Shown here: positions 26,109-34,084 of the stretch, one piece after another
How positions within the stretch are numbered: the stretch's first letter is position 1
Layout of the letters: each line of letters opens with the position of its first letter
Assembly (NCBI RefSeq): GCF_002954585.1
Contig: NZ_MSCI01000002.1
Span: 846,089 to 910,088 of the forward strand
DNA from: Vibrio chagasii
GTDB lineage: Bacteria > Pseudomonadota > Gammaproteobacteria > Enterobacterales > Vibrionaceae
DNA: 64,000 nt
Direction: 5' to 3'
Notes under the pieces: generated by a model
What the model was told of the DNA's origin: nothing
Database searches by the model: none
The model's input: only the letters and a program-made list of their open reading frames with translations
Position numbers and translations under genes: made by a program

Positions 26109-27371
26109 ATGGTTGGTAGAGCTAGAAGCAAAGAAACGGCTCATTACCCTCCATTCTTGGTGAAAATGAGCCATAGGGGGCAATCTCGATTTCGGTTTAC
26201 GACCGTAGATGGTGTGAAGAAGCTATTTCCTATCGGGACTGTAGAGCAAGAAGCGATACAAGCTGCGCATGTTTACAACTTGCAATATCGTCCTGAGTTA
26301 GGAAGCGCGTTTTCCCTTTCTGAGATGACCCCATTTCGCAAAGCTGTCTCTAAAGGCCGTAAGGACAAATTCAATCGGCCTTTAAAAGAGTGGCTTCCAT
26401 TAGTGTTGTCTCGTGTGAAGAAAGAAGAACGGCTTTCCAAAGACGTTTATCGAAATTTGGAGAGGGACTGTTACCGCCTTGATGAGTTCATGGGGCGGTT
26501 GCCAACCAAATCGATCAAGTTACAGCACATCAATGAGTTCCTTTCGAAATACTATTCAGAGTTAAGTAATCGTCAGCTCAACAACAAGATCAGTAATCTT
26601 AAAAAGGTATTTTCCTACCTTGCTGACGAGAGCGCTATTGAGAGTAATTTTGTACTCAATAAAAAACAGCGTCGATTGACCAGAGAAGATTACACCAAAG
26701 CTCGCCACGACCTAGATATCGAAAACTACCAAAAGGTCTACGATGCAGCGCCACTGTTTCTTAAGGTCGCAATGAGCTTAACACTTGAGACGACTCATGC
26801 TGTGAGAGAGATCTATAGGCTTCGTTATCGGATATACAAACCACGGGAAGGCGTTTGTGGGATTCTATGGAACCCTGACAAAGAGGTGGAGTATGTGGAT
26901 GGGCATGCAGTGTATGGAATGCTTTATGTTCATCGAGAAAAGGTGAAAAAGTCCGATGCTTCCACTGTCGCCATTCCGGTCACTCAGACGATTAAAGACA
27001 TTGTCGATCTTTCTAAAACATCGAGATTGATTTGTCCTTATATCGTTCACCGTAAACCCAAACAGCAGCAACGTGGTATTTCAAAAGAGACGGACCATCT
27101 TTACCAAGTACATCACCACAATATAAGTAAAGAGTTCAGTAAGGTTCGAGACTCTTTAGGGCTTTATAGTCACCTAAAGAAATCGTTAAGGCCGACCTAT
27201 CATGAAATTCGAGGACTAGCTGCCCGGATGATTGAACAGCAAGGGCAGAGTGCTACCGAGCGAATGGCGCATGCGAACGCTAAAACAACAAAAATCTATA
27301 CAGGCACAAGTGACATTATTTGGCACCAAGTACCCCCTGTTGAGGTTATGCCGAAAAGTGGCCAGAAGTGA
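26109..27371 (+). CDS. Island tyrosine recombinase (phage-type integrase)
   Basis: A 420-residue tyrosine recombinase that should integrate and excise the island at the rplY terminator. The catalytic domain covers about residues 200-405. The first Arg lies in TTHAVREIYRLR, the H-x-x-R pair in YHEIRGLAARM, the late His in MAHANAKTT, and the nucleophile Tyr in KIYTG. The N-terminal part (AHYPPFLVKMSHRGQSRFRF) resembles an AP2-like arm-binding domain, and a SAM-like core-binding domain follows. It is the only full recombinase besides IntI in the element and is located next to attL, as expected. Confidence 0.9.
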   Translation: MVGRARSKETAHYPPFLVKMSHRGQSRFRFTTVDGVKKLFPIGTVEQEAIQAAHVYNLQYRPELGSAFSLSEMTPFRKAVSKGRKDKFNRPLKEWLPLVLSRVKKEERLSKDVYRNLERDCYRLDEFMGRLPTKSIKLQHINEFLSKYYSELSNRQLNNKISNLKKVFSYLADESAIESNFVLNKKQRRLTREDYTKARHDLDIENYQKVYDAAPLFLKVAMSLTLETTHAVREIYRLRYRIYKPREGVCGILWNPDKEVEYVDGHAVYGMLYVHREKVKKSDASTVAIPVTQTIKDIVDLSKTSRLICPYIVHRKPKQQQRGISKETDHLYQVHHHNISKEFSKVRDSLGLYSHLKKSLRPTYHEIRGLAARMIEQQGQSATERMAHANAKTTKIYTGTSDIIWHQVPPVEVMPKSGQK

Positions 27372-27398
27372 TTCGTGTTAGTTGTTTAGTTTTGGGGG

Positions 27399-27461
27399 AA
27401 TTCGGAATCCGAATTTGAATCCGCATCGCTTTAAATTGCGTTGTAATTCGGATTCCGAATT
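27399..27461. repeat. Pair of 17-bp palindromic repeats AATTCGGAATCCGAATT
   Basis: A 17-bp near-perfect palindrome occurs at 27399-27415, and its exact reverse complement occurs at 27445-27461. A third copy is at 28828-28844, and weaker relatives are at 35473 and 41942. The pair lies between the integrase and NERD gene stop codons. It may be a protein-binding site or a boundary of past recombination. Confidence 0.75.
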
Positions 27462-27467
27462 ATTAGA

Positions 27468-28427
27468 TTAAGGAAATACGACTTGAGTTCCTTCACCACA
27501 AGAGCATGCTATTGAGTACGTGTTCTTTTTCTTACTGACTTTGGCTGAATTAGATTGGCAAGAATGGCAACTAATACGCATTGCAGTATTCACCTTACAT
27601 TGTGGGCAGTAGACGTAATACCCATACTTTCCATACCTCGGCTCGGTCTGAGGGCTTTGACACTTCTTACAATTAAAACCATGCCTTATTTGTGGAACTT
27701 TGGCCTCTTCAATTGTTTCTTGAGCTGGAAGCAAGTCTACCTTTTCAGTTTCGCTCAATTCTGCGATATGTACTTTGGGAGCCGGAGAAGACGTAGGCAC
27801 ATGTTGTTCGTTTAGAAAGTGAACTAGGCGGTACAGTTCATCACGATTAAACGTAGGATTCGGATTTAGTATTGAACCTACGCGGTGCTTTTTGATGAGA
27901 CTCTTAACGCTGCTACCAATAGATTCGGCTTTAATGAGCTTCTTCGATATATCTTTAGGGATAGAAGTTCGATCGATTAGAGCGTCATTGGACGCGGCAC
28001 AGAGTTGATCCCAACAGCGACCACCAAAGTACCCTTGTAAAAATGCAATTCGGTCTAATAACGACTTAGCGTTGTCATTTAAAAGTGCTTTCAATAGTTT
28101 GGTTTGCAACTTAGCTTGCTCGATAGGTGAGGGCATTCCTGTCCATTTCCCTCTTACGGTTCGGCTCCATTCGAGTTGATTGTTGACCTTAACCTCACCG
28201 CGAATCGATTTCGACTCAATAATGATAAATCCTTTGTTATAAAGGACTAAGTGATCGATCTGAGCTGTTTCATTTTTAAACTGTATGCGTAGGTCATTGA
28301 TAATGAAGATGTCATTTGCATCTCCAAACTCTCTGCGTAAGTAAAACGCGACATCCTGCTCTACTTTTGCGCCAGCTTTCTGTTGAAGACTGTTGTCGAT
28401 TTTTGAATCTCTATCCTTAGTAATCAT
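27468..28427 (-). CDS. NERD-domain protein with C-terminal zinc ribbons
   Basis: A 319-residue protein. The N-terminal NERD (nuclease-related) domain spans residues ~18-135, with the conserved AQIDHLVLYNKGFIIIESKS core. The Asp and ExK residues match the PD-(D/E)xK-like active site. The C-terminal part has paired cysteines (CKKCQSP ... CPQCKVN ... CHSCQSN ... CSCGEG), which look like two zinc ribbons for DNA or protein binding. NERD proteins occur in plasmids and islands and some are linked to defence, but the role is unproved. It is the main non-integron cargo of the island. Confidence 0.82.
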   Translation of the reverse strand: MITKDRDSKIDNSLQQKAGAKVEQDVAFYLRREFGDANDIFIINDLRIQFKNETAQIDHLVLYNKGFIIIESKSIRGEVKVNNQLEWSRTVRGKWTGMPSPIEQAKLQTKLLKALLNDNAKSLLDRIAFLQGYFGGRCWDQLCAASNDALIDRTSIPKDISKKLIKAESIGSSVKSLIKKHRVGSILNPNPTFNRDELYRLVHFLNEQHVPTSSPAPKVHIAELSETEKVDLLPAQETIEEAKVPQIRHGFNCKKCQSPQTEPRYGKYGYYVYCPQCKVNTAMRISCHSCQSNSAKVSKKKNTYSIACSCGEGTQVVFP

Positions 28428-28552
28428 TCTTTATTCCTGCTTTTTTATAAAAGCAGTTTACCATGCAGTCTCATTCATATTGATGGTGTGTATGTTTTTG
28501 AGACCTATGTTCTTTTTCGAACACTGTTATTGATGAAAATTGTGAAATATCT

Positions 28553-28612
28553 CTTTTCGAAAGCTCGAAGTAGAGAGTGGGAACCCTGCAACTCGCTGTT
28601 TAATAATGTGTT
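28553..28612 (+). repeat. Dispersed 60-nt repeat, copy B
   Basis: Ungapped match to 21971-22030, about 44 of 60 bases by eye. It lies in the gap between the NERD gene and intI. Confidence 0.6.
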
Positions 28613-28827
28613 TGTTAGGCATCCCGTTATTGTGCGTGTTAGGGCGTTGTGAGCGCCATGAAAGTTGTAAATAGGTAATGGTGGCGCAACAATAAGAGGT
28701 GATACGTAGCCATTGCTGCAGAGAAAAACACACACATAAATTGTTATTGAGCTTTTGGAGTGACTAGAGGCCTCAGCCTTAAGAGCAGGTGATAGTGCCC
28801 TGTTTCGTGATTATGAAGTCATTTCAG

Positions 28828-28844
28828 AATTCGGAATCCGAATT
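28828..28844. repeat. Third copy of the 17-bp palindrome
   Basis: AATTCGGAATCCGAATT, identical to 27399-27415. With the other two copies it brackets the NERD gene and lies 10 bp from the end of intI. Confidence 0.8.
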
Positions 28845-28854
28845 TCATTTATCG

Positions 28855-29829
28855 TTATTTTACGAATATTCTTGATAATGGGCTAACAACGCCATTGGCG
28901 CCTCTATCAATGATGTGAGTATAGATTTGCGTTGTCTTCAAATCGGTGTGACCAAGTTGTTCTTGAACGGTTCTGATATCCGCTCCGCTTTGAAGAAGGT
29001 GCGTAGCGAATGAGTGCCTTAAAGTATGACACGAGATGTTTTTGTCAATGTTGGCTTTTTGGCCTGCTACCTTAATGTGTTTTTGAAGCGCTGTTGGGTG
29101 AATATGGTGTCTACGTAGCTCGCCTGTTTGTAAATCTGGCGACAAACGACTAGAGGGAAAGAGGAATTGCCAATTTAGTCTCCTTTCTGCGCTCGGGTAT
29201 TTTCTAGCGAGTGCTTCAGGTATGTATACACCAGAGAAAACTGTGTCATTCATGTCTTGATGATAGTAACTCGCGGATCTCTGTTGCTGTTGTTTGATAG
29301 CGGGGAAAAGCTCTGGTGCTATTGTCACTATACGGTTTATACCTCCTTTCCCTTGCCATACACGTACAGATTTATATGCATAATCGATATCTTGTATACG
29401 TAGGCGTAGACACTCCATCAAACGCAACCCTGACCCATACATTAATTGATAAGGTAATTTGTAGTTAGGTGAACAGTGATTGAATAGCCTTCCAATCTCT
29501 TCTGGAGTCATGACTGTTGGCAATTTTCTTGATTTATCTGAGCGCCGAAACTGCATATCAAGCTCTATGGGTTCTTGAATAATTTCTTTGTATAAAAAGA
29601 CTAATGCATTGAGAGCTAGACTTTGCGTTTTCCTCGCTGACTTTTTGTTAACAACCAGGTGCGTTAGGAAATCTTCTACATGTCTGGAAGTTAAGCTCTT
29701 TGGGTGCTTTTTATCATGATAAAGAATGTATTGGTGAATCCAATAAATGTACGCCTCCGTTGTACGAAGGGCATAGTGCCGTCCAAGCATATATTCTTGT
29801 ATATACGATAGAAATGGTGATTTTTTCAT
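28855..29829 (-). CDS. intI: Integron integrase IntI
   Basis: A 324-residue integron integrase, close in length to Vibrio IntIA. The catalytic set is complete: Arg in [12 protein letters not shown], the RHR motif in [12 protein letters not shown], then [14 protein letters not shown] with the nucleophile Tyr. The IntI-specific extra helix is present in the segment around [23 protein letters not shown], which distinguishes it from XerCD. The N-terminal domain ([20 protein letters not shown]) is also typical. It is transcribed away from the cassettes, as in integrons. The ATG at 29829 has a poor ribosome site. It recombines attC sites into the neighbouring attI region. Confidence 0.95.
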   Translation of the reverse strand: MKKSPFLSYIQEYMLGRHYALRTTEAYIYWIHQYILYHDKKHPKSLTSRHVEDFLTHLVVNKKSARKTQSLALNALVFLYKEIIQEPIELDMQFRRSDKSRKLPTVMTPEEIGRLFNHCSPNYKLPYQLMYGSGLRLMECLRLRIQDIDYAYKSVRVWQGKGGINRIVTIAPELFPAIKQQQQRSASYYHQDMNDTVFSGVYIPEALARKYPSAERRLNWQFLFPSSRLSPDLQTGELRRHHIHPTALQKHIKVAGQKANIDKNISCHTLRHSFATHLLQSGADIRTVQEQLGHTDLKTTQIYTHIIDRGANGVVSPLSRIFVK

Positions 29830-29889
29830 TAAACTTTAACTGGTTATGCATACATAGGTTTCAGTTTGGCACATCAATTCATGCTATAT

Positions 29890-30047
29890 AGAAAAATTCT
29901 GTATTTTGGGATGTAGGAAGGGAGCTGTAGTGCTTAAGTTACTGTTAGTTTTCATAAAAACGGGGTATCGTTTACGTCATTGAGATACTAGACAGAATAA
30001 TTCTGTATTTAAGTGCAGAATTTTTCTGTCTAATATAGCTGTTAGGT
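29890..30047. promoter_or_regulatory. attI-like region with repeated 12-bp motif and large inverted repeat
   Basis: The core site G/TTAGGT is at 30041-30047, directly before cassette 1. Upstream, AGAA(A/T)AATTCTG occurs at 29890-29901 and 29994-30005, and inverted at 30016-30027. The last two lie in a 40-bp inverted repeat (29991-30030, 15-bp arms with one mismatch). CTGTATTTAAGTGCAG at 30003-30018 fits the CTG-N10-CAG LexA pattern. The 29890 copy overlaps AT-rich sequence where the minus-strand intI promoter would be. These are candidate IntI, LexA or other regulator sites. Confidence 0.55.
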
Positions 30048-30055
30048 ATAATAAA

Positions 30056-30436
30056 ATGGCATGTTTCGGAAATTGCGTATGTTTTAACTGCAGGGTGGTA
30101 GCTCGTCGCCCAACATGGCGGAGAGCTACATATGATAAACCTGAATCTATCGGGGAAAAAAGCACTGTTACTAAATGTCAACACTGTGGATCTTTGATGT
30201 ACTTTCTGGGACCAACGATTAAAGTTCCGTCCAAAAAGAGAGTTAAGGAGTGGACAAAGCTACATGATGAGGTTTTTGCTTTTCGACGGTATTTGATACA
30301 TGACTCAAGTGTTAGGAAAGTCAAAGCAAAGCACTTATTGGAAAAGGAGATTCAAAAGATTCGGGCACGTGCGTCGACCAGAGGGCGAGACAAGTTAGTA
30401 AAAGAACTTCAAAATAGGTTGAATAAATATACCTAA
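30056..30436 (+). CDS. Cassette 1 protein: hypothetical, Cys-rich N-terminus
   Basis: A 126-residue cassette protein that I do not recognise. The N-terminal 50 residues contain CFGNCVCFNC and a second pair in CQHCGS, consistent with a zinc ribbon. The rest is helical and basic (KRVKEWTKLHDEVFAFRR, then KHLLEKEIQKIRARASTRGRDKL), suggesting nucleic-acid binding. The ATG lies 14 bp after the attI-like core, with no clear ribosome site, so expression may depend on a nearby integron promoter. The stop codon overlaps the left box of its attC. Confidence 0.65.
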   Translation: MACFGNCVCFNCRVVARRPTWRRATYDKPESIGEKSTVTKCQHCGSLMYFLGPTIKVPSKKRVKEWTKLHDEVFAFRRYLIHDSSVRKVKAKHLLEKEIQKIRARASTRGRDKLVKELQNRLNKYT

Positions 30437-30556
30437 CAATCTGTTTAAGAGTGATTCGCAACGCGTGGCATTTTTACTATGCGTTTGTTTTAGTGTTTAA
30501 GGTGGTATGCGGCGGCTTTTGTATTGCGTTGCTCACATCTTAACAGGGCGTTGATA
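30431..30556 (+). repeat. attC site 1 (Vibrio type), interrupted at its 3' core
   Basis: Begins with the box ACCTAAC and ends near GGGCGTTG. The body shares long stretches with the other four attC sites (TTCGCAACGCGTGGCATTTTTACTATGCG, quoted in parts: TTCGCAACGCG, TTTTTACTATGCG). The IS1111-group element is inserted immediately at the GTT core, so the right core is split between 30553 and 32107. Confidence 0.88.
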
Positions 30557-30566
30557 TGACCCCCAC

Positions 30567-30855
30567 TGTCAATTAAAAACGTAGCAGTTTCTGCTCCCTC
30601 ATTTCAGAGCCTTTGTTCATTTTGGGATAGTGTTACCGCATAGATGAAGCAAGTAATGTCGTCGGTTGTCATGCTGATATACGTGGATTGCTCACCGTTC
30701 GATGAGTAGAGCCTACCTTACTTCTTCCGTCGTAGCACCTGTCTTCAGTCTATGCTCGTGGTTCAATACAGCCGAAGCTATATTGCCGTCCTAACGCCGT
30801 CGGTGTTTGTGCCACTCCCGATGCTTTATCCAATGCGATAACACTAATTCTGTCT
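30567..30855 (-). ncRNA. Candidate bridge/seek RNA of the IS1111-group element
   Basis: The 289-bp non-coding stretch lies downstream of the transposase stop codon, where IS1111-group elements are known to encode their guide RNA. Read on the minus strand it contains CGGCGTTAG (30791-30799), matching the GGCGTTA of the attC core where the element sits. This may be part of the target-guide loop. The ends and folding of the RNA cannot be set from sequence reading alone. Confidence 0.5.
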
Positions 30856-32010
30856 TCATGCCGGTAAACGAGCGATTCGAGTTCTAGGATCTACGTCGCT
30901 AATGACAACTTCACGCGCAATGGCCCAGATGTAAGCGATCATCTCTCTTGCGATGGCGACCACAACGACATTTCGGTGTTTACCTTTTTGTAGTAGTCGT
31001 TGGTAACGACGACATAACCTTTGCTGGGCTTGCCAAGCGATATCAACTATCTCTTTAGGCAGCCCTTCTTGCCTTAGTTGCAGCTCTACAGAGATGTTCG
31101 CTTTATGCTTATAGGTGTGTGCGCCTTCAACGAGTAACCGTCTGGCTCGACTGTTGCCACACTTTGTTAAGCTGCCACGACGAGTTTTACCTCCACTGGA
31201 GTTTTCTGTTGGAACAAGCCCAAGGTAAGCCATAAGCTTTCTTGGATGGTGGAACCGCCGTAAGTCACCCAGCTCAGCTATTGTGCCAAGAGCTACGAGT
31301 AACCTAACACCCCGCATAGCTTGAATGGCTTTCACAACAGGATAATATCGCCAGTTTTTGACCTGATGGAGCAGTTCATTATCGAGTCGTTGCAGCCGCT
31401 GTATCCGCTCATTGATTGTAATGATCACCTCTTGCAAGACGATTTGTTGACTATGGTGAGGAAGAATGAGGTCGGTCAGCCACCGTAGATGCTTTTTAGA
31501 CCAGTTATCATTCACCGTCGCTTGGATATTATTGCGAAGAAGAAAGCCTTTGAGTTGGAACTTTGCGTCTTTGAGATCTTTCATTGCCGTTTCTCTGGCA
31601 CGCGAGAGATCTCGAATAGCTTCATCTTCGGCTTCTGGTACATAGATGGGTGTAAGCTCTTCGGCTTTTAACAGCTTGGTGAGCTTTGCTGCGTCTCGTT
31701 TGTCAGTTTTAACTCTATCGCCTGGCTTCTTAGGTATAAGTGATGGAGCGACGACATAGCAGCAGTGTCCAAGGCTCGTAATCAGGCGATAAGTCCAGTA
31801 ACCACATGGTCCTGCTTCATAGACAAAGTGCAGAGTGGCTTTTGGGTACTTGGATTGCAGTTGTCTGGCCAATTTAATAAGCGCGGACTTGTTAGATTTA
31901 ATACGGCCAAGGTGTTGTGGGTTTGCCCCTCGATGTTCTTGTAAAACAGCGACTTGAATAAATGACTTATGCGTATCTAAGCCAATGAAAATTATGCTAT
32001 CTTTACTCAT
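30856..32010 (-). CDS. IS110-family transposase (DEDD recombinase)
   Basis: A 384-residue transposase. The N-terminal DEDD RuvC-like domain shows FIGLDTHKSF (first Asp), YEAGPCGY (Glu) and the KTDKRDAAKLTKLL segment (last Asp pair). The C-terminal Transposase_20 domain shows IQAMRGVRLLVALGTIAELG and the catalytic-Ser region AYLGLVPTENSSGG. TTGGAGG precedes the ATG at 32010. The frame is intact, so the element may be active. Confidence 0.93.
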   Translation of the reverse strand: MSKDSIIFIGLDTHKSFIQVAVLQEHRGANPQHLGRIKSNKSALIKLARQLQSKYPKATLHFVYEAGPCGYWTYRLITSLGHCCYVVAPSLIPKKPGDRVKTDKRDAAKLTKLLKAEELTPIYVPEAEDEAIRDLSRARETAMKDLKDAKFQLKGFLLRNNIQATVNDNWSKKHLRWLTDLILPHHSQQIVLQEVIITINERIQRLQRLDNELLHQVKNWRYYPVVKAIQAMRGVRLLVALGTIAELGDLRRFHHPRKLMAYLGLVPTENSSGGKTRRGSLTKCGNSRARRLLVEGAHTYKHKANISVELQLRQEGLPKEIVDIAWQAQQRLCRRYQRLLQKGKHRNVVVVAIAREMIAYIWAIAREVVISDVDPRTRIARLPA

Positions 32011-32183
32011 GCTAGCCTCCAAATTTAGTTGTTTGACGCACTAATTATGGCTCTGGCTTAAAGCTAACCCACGATATTGGAGGCTAGCACCTTTCGTGGG
32101 GGTCATTATGTCTATAAATACCATCTACTTTTGAGCCTGGTGGTTCTTGGAAGAATACATATTCGAATGTGAGGGAGAGTACC

Positions 32184-32738
32184 TTGAAGTTTTGGTTTGT
32201 AGGCGAAGCTATATGTTTGGTCTTTTATATCTACGTTTTTTCAGAGATTAACTATGATGTAACCCATAATTTCCTTTACTCTGCTGTAGTAATGCTTGTA
32301 TCTGCAGTCATTGTCTATTTTATGTTTGTTGTGAAATTTATTAGGATGCAGTCTCGAAATCAGACTCCGGTTGACAGCAGTACATTCAAACAATATGGAC
32401 CTAAGAAAAACCGTTGGTATGAAAAGTACTCGAAGTTAACAGTTGCTTTCTTTTTATGGGTAGCAACTACTTTGTTACTTTCAACGATTGATCAAAGTAT
32501 TGAGCTAGATAAAAGAGTGAATACTGGGCTGAGCATGCTTGAGTCAAAGGCAACGACTATTGGAAGATCTCGGGCAGCGTTAGTAATGGTTTCTGATGAC
32601 GGGAAAAGCATAAGTTGTCGGGGGTATTATAATCACATTATTGAGAAAAATCTGCCCGCTACATTTAGCCTTATATATTCTAAGACACTAATTGGCTTCG
32701 AGAAGATAAACTGCCAAGTACATTTAGACAAAGTGTAA
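32184..32738 (+). CDS. Cassette 2 protein: hypothetical membrane protein
   Basis: A protein of about 184 residues that I do not recognise. It has three hydrophobic segments: residues ~5-20 (FVGEAICLVFYIYVF), ~31-52 and ~84-103. A C-terminal soluble domain (about 80 residues) contains two cysteines (SISCRGYY, KINCQVHL) that could form a periplasmic disulfide. The start is probably TTG at 32184, after GAGGGAGA; GTG at 32169 is the alternative. Its original attI/attC junction is now marked by the IS1111-group element on its left. Confidence 0.6.
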   Translation: MKFWFVGEAICLVFYIYVFSEINYDVTHNFLYSAVVMLVSAVIVYFMFVVKFIRMQSRNQTPVDSSTFKQYGPKKNRWYEKYSKLTVAFFLWVATTLLLSTIDQSIELDKRVNTGLSMLESKATTIGRSRAALVMVSDDGKSISCRGYYNHIIEKNLPATFSLIYSKTLIGFEKINCQVHLDKV

Positions 32739-32783
32739 TTCTCTGTGTTGTGAGAATTTAAGTGGGATGCTTGTAAGCAATGT

Positions 32784-32911
32784 ATTTATAACAAAGCGTT
32801 TAAGATTGATTCCCAACGCTCGGCATTTTGATTTGCTTCAGCTTAAGTGTCTACGGCACAATACTTTAATTGCAGTGGTAGCGTTGCTCACCACTTAACG
32901 CGGCGTTATAA
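32784..32911 (+). repeat. attC site 2
   Basis: Vibrio-type attC with left box TTTATAAC and right core GCGTTATA (cut G/TT at 32905/32906). Shares AACGC-CGGCATT and GCGTTGCTCACCACTTAA with the other sites. It ends cassette 2. Confidence 0.9.
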
Positions 32912-32921
32912 GAAGGAAGAT

Positions 32922-33434
32922 ATGCGAAGAATTAGCTTTCATCGTCCAAAACAGAAAGTACGAAATCCAGAAAGGCATATACGTGCCCTGAAAGGGTGGG
33001 CTGAAGAGTTTCGAGGTTATTACCCTGAACGGAATGGTGAGCAATATACTAACTTTAAAATCTGGACACTTGATCGCTTGATCCAAGGTTGTAGTTCAAA
33101 GTTTGAGTGGCAGAAAGAGGCATTAGAGCAATTGTTTGTAGCCGCCAATCATATGGTTAATGCAAAGCCAGATAACGAACAAGGCAAGTCTTGGGTAGCT
33201 GTACTTCTTTGTTATCCCAACCTATTTGCGAGTGAAGTAACGGTATTCTTCGATGAACCCTACTATAAGCGGTTTAGGCCTGACGATGGCTTACTGAAGC
33301 GTAGAAGCATTTTGGAAAAGTATGAAATATCTGTAAATTTCGATTACATAGAGTTGGGTTACAAAGAAGACTGGGGTGATGAAGAAGAAAGTATAGAAGT
33401 CGAAATGTGGACAATAGGTGAACCCTCCTTATAA
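32922..33434 (+). CDS. Cassette 3 protein, DUF3916-like
   Basis: A 170-residue soluble protein. Its layout resembles DUF3916 as I recall it: MRRISFHRPK at the start, a cassette-wide FEWQKEALEQLFVAANHMV helix, VAVLLCYPNLFASEVTVFFDEPYYKRF in the middle (quoted in two parts: VAVLLCYPNLFASE, VTVFFDEPYYKRF), and VEMWTIGE at the end. Function is unknown. A good site (GAAGGAAGAT) precedes the ATG at 32922; longer frames run into attC 2. Its stop codon lies in the left box of attC 3. Confidence 0.65.
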   Translation: MRRISFHRPKQKVRNPERHIRALKGWAEEFRGYYPERNGEQYTNFKIWTLDRLIQGCSSKFEWQKEALEQLFVAANHMVNAKPDNEQGKSWVAVLLCYPNLFASEVTVFFDEPYYKRFRPDDGLLKRRSILEKYEISVNFDYIELGYKEDWGDEEESIEVEMWTIGEPSL

Positions 33435-33553
33435 CAAACTGTTCAATAGGGATTCGTAACGCGTGGCATTTTTACTATGCGTTGGTTTTAGTGTTTAAGG
33501 GGTATGCGGTGGCATCGGTATTGCGTTGCTAGCCACTTAGCAAGGCGTTATGT
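33429..33553 (+). repeat. attC site 3
   Basis: Left box TTATAAC and right core GCGTTATG. The central part (AACGCGTGGCATTTTTAC) is almost identical to attC 1. The stop codon of cassette 3 is inside its left box. Confidence 0.92.
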
Positions 33554-33577
33554 GCCCGAATAAGATTAGTGGAATAT

Positions 33578-34084
33578 ATGGATAATAGTAAAGAAGTCCC
33601 TGAACAGATTAAAGGTTGGAATTGGGGCGCGTTTGCATTCAATTGGATATGGGGTATTCGCTTTCGCACCTATCGAGCTTTGTTGGTTTTTGTGCCGTTA
33701 GTTAACATTGCGATGCCATTTATTCTTGGTTTCAAAGGCAATGAGTGGGCTTGGAAGCATAACCAATGGAGTAGTGTTGAAGAGTTCAAAAACTCTCAAA
33801 GGAAGTGGTCTGTTGCAGCTGCGATAATGCTGGCCTGTGGTGTTACCTTGGCATTCATCTTCTCTATAAGCATGAATAGCTCATTTGAAGAGTCTGGTTC
33901 AACTAAGCTAGCGCTCAGCACTCTAGAGAGCTCGGACAAGTTTCACGCAAGTATTGGCACACCTTACGACATTGACTTAGTTAAAGGAATCATTCGAGGG
34001 TATGAAGTTTCTGGTTCTGCTGATATGCAGTACGAGCTCGAAGGTCCGAAAGGTGATGGCCTATTTGAGTTTAAAGCGAATTAA
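33578..34084 (+). CDS. Cassette 4 protein with Coa1-like C-terminal domain
   Basis: A 168-residue membrane protein. The N-terminal half (IKGWNWGAFAFNWIWGIRF, then LVFVPLVNIAMPFILG) matches the DUF2628-like small membrane proteins, and a third hydrophobic segment follows at about residues 78-98. The C-terminal 60 residues (LESSDKFHASIGTPYDI, GSADMQYELEGPKGDG) resemble the cytochrome oxidase assembly factor Coa1/Tim21 fold, which would sit outside the membrane. A respiratory role in a cassette is unproven. ATG 33578 has GGAATAT; GTG 33569 is the alternative. Confidence 0.68.
   Translation: MDNSKEVPEQIKGWNWGAFAFNWIWGIRFRTYRALLVFVPLVNIAMPFILGFKGNEWAWKHNQWSSVEEFKNSQRKWSVAAAIMLACGVTLAFIFSISMNSSFEESGSTKLALSTLESSDKFHASIGTPYDIDLVKGIIRGYEVSGSADMQYELEGPKGDGLFEFKAN

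Larger units (their letters stand above)
28428..28854. other. Non-coding gap between NERD gene and intI
   Basis: No supported gene. It contains repeat copy B (28553-28612), two GTTAGG-type sequences near 28613 and 28638 that resemble integron core sites, and the 17-bp palindrome at 28828-28844. The promoter of the NERD gene should lie in its left part. Confidence 0.5.
30556..32106 (-). mobile_element. IS1111-group (IS110 family) insertion in attC
   Basis: About 1.55 kb with 11-bp subterminal inverted repeats ATGACCCCCAC (30556-30566) and GTGGGGGTCAT (32096-32106). It contains one transposase gene and a long non-coding stretch at the transposase 3' side. There is no flanking duplication, as usual for the group. 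Removing it restores a sequence GGGCGTTATGTC that fits an attC core, so it entered attC precisely. IS1111-attC elements are a known group with this target. Confidence 0.88.

Noticed and set aside
28505..28735. Two overlapping frames between the NERD gene and intI
   Set aside because: Both are short, in different frames, and cover the non-coding repeat copy B; no start signal.
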